DNA of 64,000 nt, taken from contig DATISF010000054.1 in assembly GCA_035468985.1 (NCBI GenBank), forward strand, positions 124,001 to 188,000, in the 5' to 3' direction. The stretch is from DASVHS01 sp035468985. Lineage in GTDB: Bacteria > Acidobacteriota > Thermoanaerobaculia > Gp7-AA8. The stretch's first letter is position 1; every line of letters begins with the position of its first letter. Shown piece after piece: positions 59,930 through 64,000 of the stretch. The position numbers and the translations under genes were made by a program. The notes below the pieces were generated by a model. That model had not been told where the DNA came from. It did not search any database and worked only from the letters and a program-made list of their open reading frames with translations.

Positions 59930-61264
59930 TTATCGTTCGAATGTCTCCATGAAGCGCGTCGAGAACTCGCCGCGGATGAACCGCTCGTCGTTCAGGATGG
60001 CCCGGTGCAGGGGAATCGTCGTCTTCACACCTTCGATGATGAACTGCTCGAGCGCGCGGCGGGCCCGCATGATCGATTCCATGCGGTCCTTGCCACGGAT
60101 GATCAGCTTGGCGATCAGTGAGTCGTAGTGGGGCGGCACCACGTAGTCTCGATAGGCGGCCGTATCGACGCGCACGCCCGGCCCGCCGGGTGCATGAAAC
60201 TCGCGAATCTTTCCCGGGTTCGGCGCGAACGTCACCGGGTCCTCGGCATTGATGCGGAACTCGATGGCGTGCCCGCGCAGGCGGAAGTCGCCCATCGGCA
60301 CGGAAAGCGGCTCGCCCGCCGCAACCCGAATCTGCTCCTTGACCAGGTCGATGGCGGTGACTTCTTCCGTCACCGGATGCTCGACCTGGATGCGTGTGTT
60401 CATTTCCATGAAATAGAACTGTCCGTCCTGGTAGAGGAACTCGATCGTGCCGGCGTTCACGTAGTTCACCGACTGGCAAAGCTTGATGGCGGCCTCCCCC
60501 ATGCGCTCGCGCGTCGCCTGATCGATGATGGGCGACGGCGATTCCTCGAGCAGCTTCTGATGCCGGCGCTGAATGGAGCATTCGCGCTCCCCGAGGGAGA
60601 CGATGCGCCCGAGGGTGTCGCCGAAGACCTGGATTTCGATGTGGCGCGGTCGCTCCAGGTACTTCTCGAGATAGACATCACCGGAGCCGAATGCCCGCTC
60701 CGCCTCGCTCCGCGCCGTGTGATAGGCGTTCTCGAGATCCTCTTCGTTGCTGCAGATGCGCATGCCCCGTCCGCCGCCGCCGGCGGCCGCTTTCAGGATG
60801 ATGGGGTAGCCGATCGATCGCGCCACCTCGCGCGCTTCGTCGGCGGTTTTCACCGGGCCTTCGCTGCCGGGGATGATGGGAACGCCGGCCGCGCGCGCCG
60901 TGTCGCGCGCCTTGGCCTTATCCCCCATCAGCCGGATCGCCTCGGGCGACGGCCCGATGAACGTCAACTGGCACTCGTTGACGATCTCGGCGAACGCCGC
61001 GTTCTCGGAGAGGAAACCGTAGCCGGGATGAATGGCGTCGGCGCCGCTGATCTCGGCCGCGGCGATGATGCTGGAGATGTTCAGGTAGCTCTGACGCGAC
61101 AACGCCGGCCCGATGCAGACGTCATCATCGGCGTACCGGACGTGCAGCGAGTCGCGGTCGGCCTCCGAATGCACGGCGACGGTCTTCAGACCCATCTCCT
61201 TGCACGCCACGATGACGCGAAGGGCGATCTCGCCGCGATTGGCGATCAGTACTTTCGAGATCAT
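59930..61264 (-). CDS. accC: Biotin carboxylase subunit of acetyl-CoA carboxylase
   Basis: 444 residues. It carboxylates biotin on AccB with ATP and bicarbonate, the first step of fatty-acid synthesis. LIANRGEIALRVI opens the enzyme, IILKAAAGGGGRGMR is the ATP-grasp glycine loop, ECSIQRRHQKLLEESPSP and EMNTRIQVEHPVTEEVTAIDLV are the catalytic and family signatures. It begins 9 bases after the accB stop. Confidence 0.95.
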   Translation of the reverse strand: MISKVLIANRGEIALRVIVACKEMGLKTVAVHSEADRDSLHVRYADDDVCIGPALSRQSYLNISSIIAAAEISGADAIHPGYGFLSENAAFAEIVNECQLTFIGPSPEAIRLMGDKAKARDTARAAGVPIIPGSEGPVKTADEAREVARSIGYPIILKAAAGGGGRGMRICSNEEDLENAYHTARSEAERAFGSGDVYLEKYLERPRHIEIQVFGDTLGRIVSLGERECSIQRRHQKLLEESPSPIIDQATRERMGEAAIKLCQSVNYVNAGTIEFLYQDGQFYFMEMNTRIQVEHPVTEEVTAIDLVKEQIRVAAGEPLSVPMGDFRLRGHAIEFRINAEDPVTFAPNPGKIREFHAPGGPGVRVDTAAYRDYVVPPHYDSLIAKLIIRGKDRMESIMRARRALEQFIIEGVKTTIPLHRAILNDERFIRGEFSTRFMETFER

Positions 61265-61273
61265 CAGGAGGGC

Positions 61274-61747
61274 TCAGACTCGGATTGCGAACAGGTTTTC
61301 GCCGTACTCGATGGGCTGTCCGTTCTGCGGGTAGATCTTCTCGATGACGCCATCGGCGTCGGATTCGATCTCATTCATCAATTTCATCGCCTCGATGATG
61401 CATAGCACCTGCCCTTTCGAGACGCGGTCGCCGATGTTCACGAACGGTTCGCTCTCCGGATTCGGGGACCGGTAGAACGTGCCGACGATCGGCGACGTCG
61501 TGATGTGCACGCCTGGATCATTTTCCGCGAGCGCGGCCGGAGCCGCGGCCGCTGGCGCCGCGATGAGGGGCACCGACGGAAGGGCCTGCGCTTCACCTTT
61601 GGCATCGCTGACGATGGAGTGGATGACGCGCGGCTGCGCGCTCACTCCTTCGATGCGCACCTTCGTGCCGGCGCGCTCGACCTCGACGACGGCGATCCCG
61701 CGGTCGGCGACCTTGTCGATCAGTTCCAGAATTTCCTTGAAGTTCAA
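61274..61747 (-). CDS. accB: Biotin carboxyl carrier protein of acetyl-CoA carboxylase
   Basis: 157 residues from a TTG start at 61747 with AGAGGA seven bases upstream; family members begin MNFKEI as this one does. The N-terminal helix (ILELIDKVADRGIAVVEVERAGTKVRI), a linker rich in Ala and Pro, and the biotinyl domain with EAMKLMNEIESDADG, where Lys carries biotin, are all present. It is followed by accC and preceded by the roadblock gene at 61758. Confidence 0.94.
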   Translation of the reverse strand: MNFKEILELIDKVADRGIAVVEVERAGTKVRIEGVSAQPRVIHSIVSDAKGEAQALPSVPLIAAPAAAAPAALAENDPGVHITTSPIVGTFYRSPNPESEPFVNIGDRVSKGQVLCIIEAMKLMNEIESDADGVIEKIYPQNGQPIEYGENLFAIRV

Positions 61748-61757
61748 CGACGTCCTC

Positions 61758-62111
61758 TCATGTGAGCTCGTCGCGCAGCGAGAGCTTTGCTTTTGCCAGC
61801 TCAAAGCGCGCCCGCCCGTAGTTTCCCTCGGGCGTCATCACCAGCAGGATGAAGTACTCCGGCGTTACGGCGGAGAGAAAGGTGATGTATTTCTCGGTTG
61901 TCAGCGAGAACTGAAGCACTTCCCCGGTGTTCAGCTCGGTATTCGACAGCCGGATGGAACGGATGAACCCGCCAAACTCGGCGGCGAGCACATCGAGCGG
62001 CACCCCTCCGTCGCTGACGGTCTCGATGGCAATTCCGTCGAGCCCGATGAGACTGACGGCCAGCGCTCCGTCGACCCTGCTCCTGATCCCGGCCAGTACA
62101 TCTCTAAACAC
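61758..62111 (-). CDS. Roadblock/LC7 domain protein
   Basis: 117 residues, MFRDVLAGIRSRVDGALAVSLIGLDGIAIET, with the five-strand roadblock fold. In bacteria such proteins bind small Ras-like GTPases (MglA type) and help set polarity. It overlaps the 3' end of the TPR protein upstream by 8 bases and starts the accB-accC run; no mglA-like GTPase is in the window. Its role here is unknown. Confidence 0.85.
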   Translation of the reverse strand: MFRDVLAGIRSRVDGALAVSLIGLDGIAIETVSDGGVPLDVLAAEFGGFIRSIRLSNTELNTGEVLQFSLTTEKYITFLSAVTPEYFILLVMTPEGNYGRARFELAKAKLSLRDELT

Positions 62112-63279
62112 GCCCCACCTCGCCGCGCTTCACCCTGGCCAGCCAGCTTTCGAGCTTGTCGACTTTCGGATTGTGCTCGGGCGGCGCCGGGGGAGCGATC
62201 TCGGGGGCCAGCGCCTGCGGCTCCTCAGGAACGGCCGGCGGAGGCGCAGCCGGCGCCGACAGCGCTTCGAGCTTCGCCCGGATCATGGCGTTGTTCGGAT
62301 CGCGGGCCAGCAGATCCTCGTAGATGTCGCGCGCTTCGTCGATCGACCCCTCGGCGGCGTAGAGATCCGCCATGCCGATCGTGCGCTTGAAATCCGCCTC
62401 GTCCAGCGGCGGCATCGATGACGTGACCGCGAACTCCGGCGTCACGAAACCGGGCGCGAGACCCCGTGCCGCCGGCTCGAAAACATCCGCTTCGTCCGAA
62501 GGCGGTGGCGGGACGGGCGAGGGAATCTCGGCGGTGAGCGGAGCGGGCATGGTGTGCATCCCGAGCGGCTGCTTCACCCCGAAGGCATCCGTATCGTATC
62601 CCTCGGTGACACCCGGTTCTTCGAACGGGCCCTCCGCGGGCGCCGCGCGCATCGGCTCCGCGTCGCCCGTCTCGAGATCGAAACGCTGGCGCTTGAGGAT
62701 CGAGGACGCAGTCTCATCGAAGACGCGATCGCTCTCCGGAGTTGCGGGAAATTGTGGCGGTTCGAAAGGTGGCGGCGGCGGTTCCGGTGTGGAGGCGGCG
62801 ACCTCGCCGACCGTCACCGACGGGGCCGGCGGCGCCATGCTCGGCTCCGGAATGATTGCCGGCGCACTGAGCTCCGCATCCAGCCGGGCGATCGTTGCCT
62901 CCAGCTCCTCGTCTGCGTGCAATGCGTACACGAGTTTGTATTTCTTGATCGCCTCGACCTTCTCGCCGAGTGCGAGGTAGGCATCGGCGAGCAGGCGGGC
63001 GGCGACGACATTGCCCTGATCGAGCTGCAGGGCCTTGGTCAGTGCCTCGACGGCCTCCTTGTCCTTGTGCAGCTCGCGCAACACGCGCCCCAGGCTGACC
63101 CACGCGGAAAGGTAGCTCGAATGATTGGCCAGGCCGGTGCGAAGCACCTGCTCGGCTTCATCGAAATGACTGATTTTGCGAAGTTCTTCGGCAAGCGGAT
63201 AGAAGAGCCGGCTCTTCGGATCCGATTTCAGCCGGAGCCGGAGCTCTTCGATTTTCGGATTTGTCGCCGCCTGAGCCAT
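62104..63279 (-). CDS. TPR repeat protein
   Basis: 391 residues. TPR helices cover residues 15-140 (RLFYPLAEELRKISHFDEAEQVLRTGL, AWVSLGRVLRELHKDKEAVEALTKAL, ARLLADAYLALGEKVEAI). A Pro/Glu-rich low-complexity linker (about 160-290) follows, then two more TPR-like repeats (GMADLYAAEGSIDEARDIYEDLLARDP). No signal peptide, so cytoplasmic. It overlaps the roadblock gene by 8 bases, which suggests the two proteins work together as a scaffold. Confidence 0.85.
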   Translation of the reverse strand: MAQAATNPKIEELRLRLKSDPKSRLFYPLAEELRKISHFDEAEQVLRTGLANHSSYLSAWVSLGRVLRELHKDKEAVEALTKALQLDQGNVVAARLLADAYLALGEKVEAIKKYKLVYALHADEELEATIARLDAELSAPAIIPEPSMAPPAPSVTVGEVAASTPEPPPPPFEPPQFPATPESDRVFDETASSILKRQRFDLETGDAEPMRAAPAEGPFEEPGVTEGYDTDAFGVKQPLGMHTMPAPLTAEIPSPVPPPPSDEADVFEPAARGLAPGFVTPEFAVTSSMPPLDEADFKRTIGMADLYAAEGSIDEARDIYEDLLARDPNNAMIRAKLEALSAPAAPPPAVPEEPQALAPEIAPPAPPEHNPKVDKLESWLARVKRGEVGRV

Positions 63280-63330
63280 CTCGTAGCCGAATTCTTGCGT
63301 GAATCAGGGGCCTTCGCAACCGCCCCACGT

Positions 63331-63358
63331 GAGAACCGCCCCTTTCGGGGCGGCTCTC
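63331..63358 (-). terminator. Hairpin after the partial gene at 63383
   Basis: GAGAACCGCCCC and GGGGCGGCTCTC form a 12-bp stem (one mismatch) with a TTTC loop, directly downstream of the minus-strand stop at 63383. It lacks a T-run on the exit side. Confidence 0.65.
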
Positions 63359-63382
63359 AGATTTGCGTCAAGTACCCGTGGG

Positions 63383-64000
63383 TTATATGCCGGTGCCCGA
63401 GAAACACACCTGAACTGTAGGTTTCGTTGGGTCGTTTGTCGTCAAGGTGATCGTGCCGGAGAACGCGCCGGCCGCCGTCGGTACGACGGTCACACTGTAT
63501 GGCGGCGCCGTGGTACCAGCGGTTATGGTTTGCTGTATGCCCGGCGTAACGGTGATCGTGGTGGTGTTTGTCCCGGTGCTAGTTGGCGGCCCGACCGTGA
63601 GATCGCGTGCAGACGCCGCGTTGGAAATTGTGAACGTCTGCGGAGCGCTCGTCGTTCCTACCGGGACGTTGCCCATCGCAAGGCACGTCGGAGACGCCGG
63701 GACCACCGTCGCCGTTGGCGGTGCGAGACATGTGTTCGGACCCGGCGGCGTGAGCACCATTCCGTCGAGCGTCGCCGTGCAGTTCGTCGTCTGGTTCGTG
63801 AAGAGCAGGGTCGTGCTGATCGTGCCCAGCTGCGTACCCGGCGATGCGGCAGCGGTCGTGCACTGGACTGTCGGGAACGTAAAGCCGGTTGCCGGCACGA
63901 CGAGCGTGAATGTCTGCACGCCGGTACCGACGCTGATGACATTCGGTGTCGGCGAAATCGACTGGCCACCGATCGAGAACTTGACGATGGCTGTGCCGAG
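63383..64000 (-). CDS. Choice-of-anchor D-type secreted protein (5' end beyond the window)
   Basis: At least 205 residues; the frame stays open to the right edge, so the start is outside. Each module has the ASPM/SPD-2/Hydin-like pattern: FGNVPVGTTSAPQTF-like text (MGNVPVGTTSAPQTFTISNAA) and YSVTVVPTAAGAFSGTITLTTNDPTKPTVQVCFSGTGI at the end. Cysteines occur in pairs (VQCTTAAA, TNCTATL). It is likely an extracellular repeat protein. No anchor or sorting tail is seen at its C-terminus. Confidence 0.8.
   Translation of the reverse strand, partial: LGTAIVKFSIGGQSISPTPNVISVGTGVQTFTLVVPATGFTFPTVQCTTAAASPGTQLGTISTTLLFTNQTTNCTATLDGMVLTPPGPNTCLAPPTATVVPASPTCLAMGNVPVGTTSAPQTFTISNAASARDLTVGPPTSTGTNTTTITVTPGIQQTITAGTTAPPYSVTVVPTAAGAFSGTITLTTNDPTKPTVQVCFSGTGI

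Overview
The window is GC-rich, densely coded bacterial DNA. The mix of genes suggests an Acidobacteriota-like or related soil or sediment bacterium, most likely a metagenome assembly. The clues are large secreted proteins built from carboxypeptidase-regulatory-like, Ig-like and FN3-like modules, FecR proteins with W/Y-rich domains, metzincin proteases with a shared C-terminal tail, an exopolysaccharide-type MarR regulator and short palindromic repeats. The phylum is inference: no rRNA or tRNA gene was recognised.

Left part (1-14890). A surface-glycan locus. On the minus strand a MarR-type regulator (5654-6004), preceded by a promoter flanked by related palindromes, heads a tightly overlapping operon for a sialic/legionaminic-type nonulosonic acid: a CMP-nonulosonate synthetase fused to a degenerate NeuB-like barrel, a PaaK/CapK-like adenylate-forming enzyme, NeuC, NeuB and a GNAT/FemAB-like protein cut by the left edge. 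Upstream on the same strand lie a sulfatase-fold enzyme, a GT-C membrane glycosyltransferase, a small membrane protein and an FkbM methyltransferase. Divergent from these is a plus-strand operon: GT2 glycosyltransferase, FkbM methyltransferase, class I methyltransferase, then a separately promoted exported protein.

Middle (14891-36891). A decayed IS481-family transposase, a 1398-residue modular secreted protein, a beta-helix protein, gmd and fcl for GDP-fucose, a Wzz-like chain-length protein, a NusG-family antiterminator, two secreted metalloproteases sharing a triple ELR tail, a broken paralogue of the second protease, and nucleotide-sugar genes (UDP-glucuronate epimerase-like, GalE-like, RmlA, DegT aminotransferase) with a rhomboid protease among them. 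Together these look like export, decoration and regulation of a complex extracellular polysaccharide.

Right part (36892-64000). Mostly housekeeping. After an exported protein and tyrS comes a complete histidine operon, hisZ-G-D-C-B-H-AF-IE, preceded by a leader peptide with six consecutive His codons and an intrinsic terminator. hisA and hisF are one continuous ORF, and two kinds of palindromic element are inserted in frame in hisC and in the hisF half. Then follow cdd, an amidohydrolase, a phosphodiesterase-type lipoprotein, a sigma-54 response regulator, a cyclic-nucleotide-gated MscS-like channel, a FecR/W-Y-rich protein, a TPR lipoprotein, and a minus-strand run with a TPR protein, a roadblock/LC7 protein, accB, accC, aroK, a metallophosphoesterase and a membrane protein. 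The right edge cuts a choice-of-anchor-D-type protein.

The main points of interest are the NeuA/pseudo-NeuB fusion, the HisA-HisF fusion, palindromic elements that became protein, the his attenuator, the MarR operator pair and the ELR tail domain.
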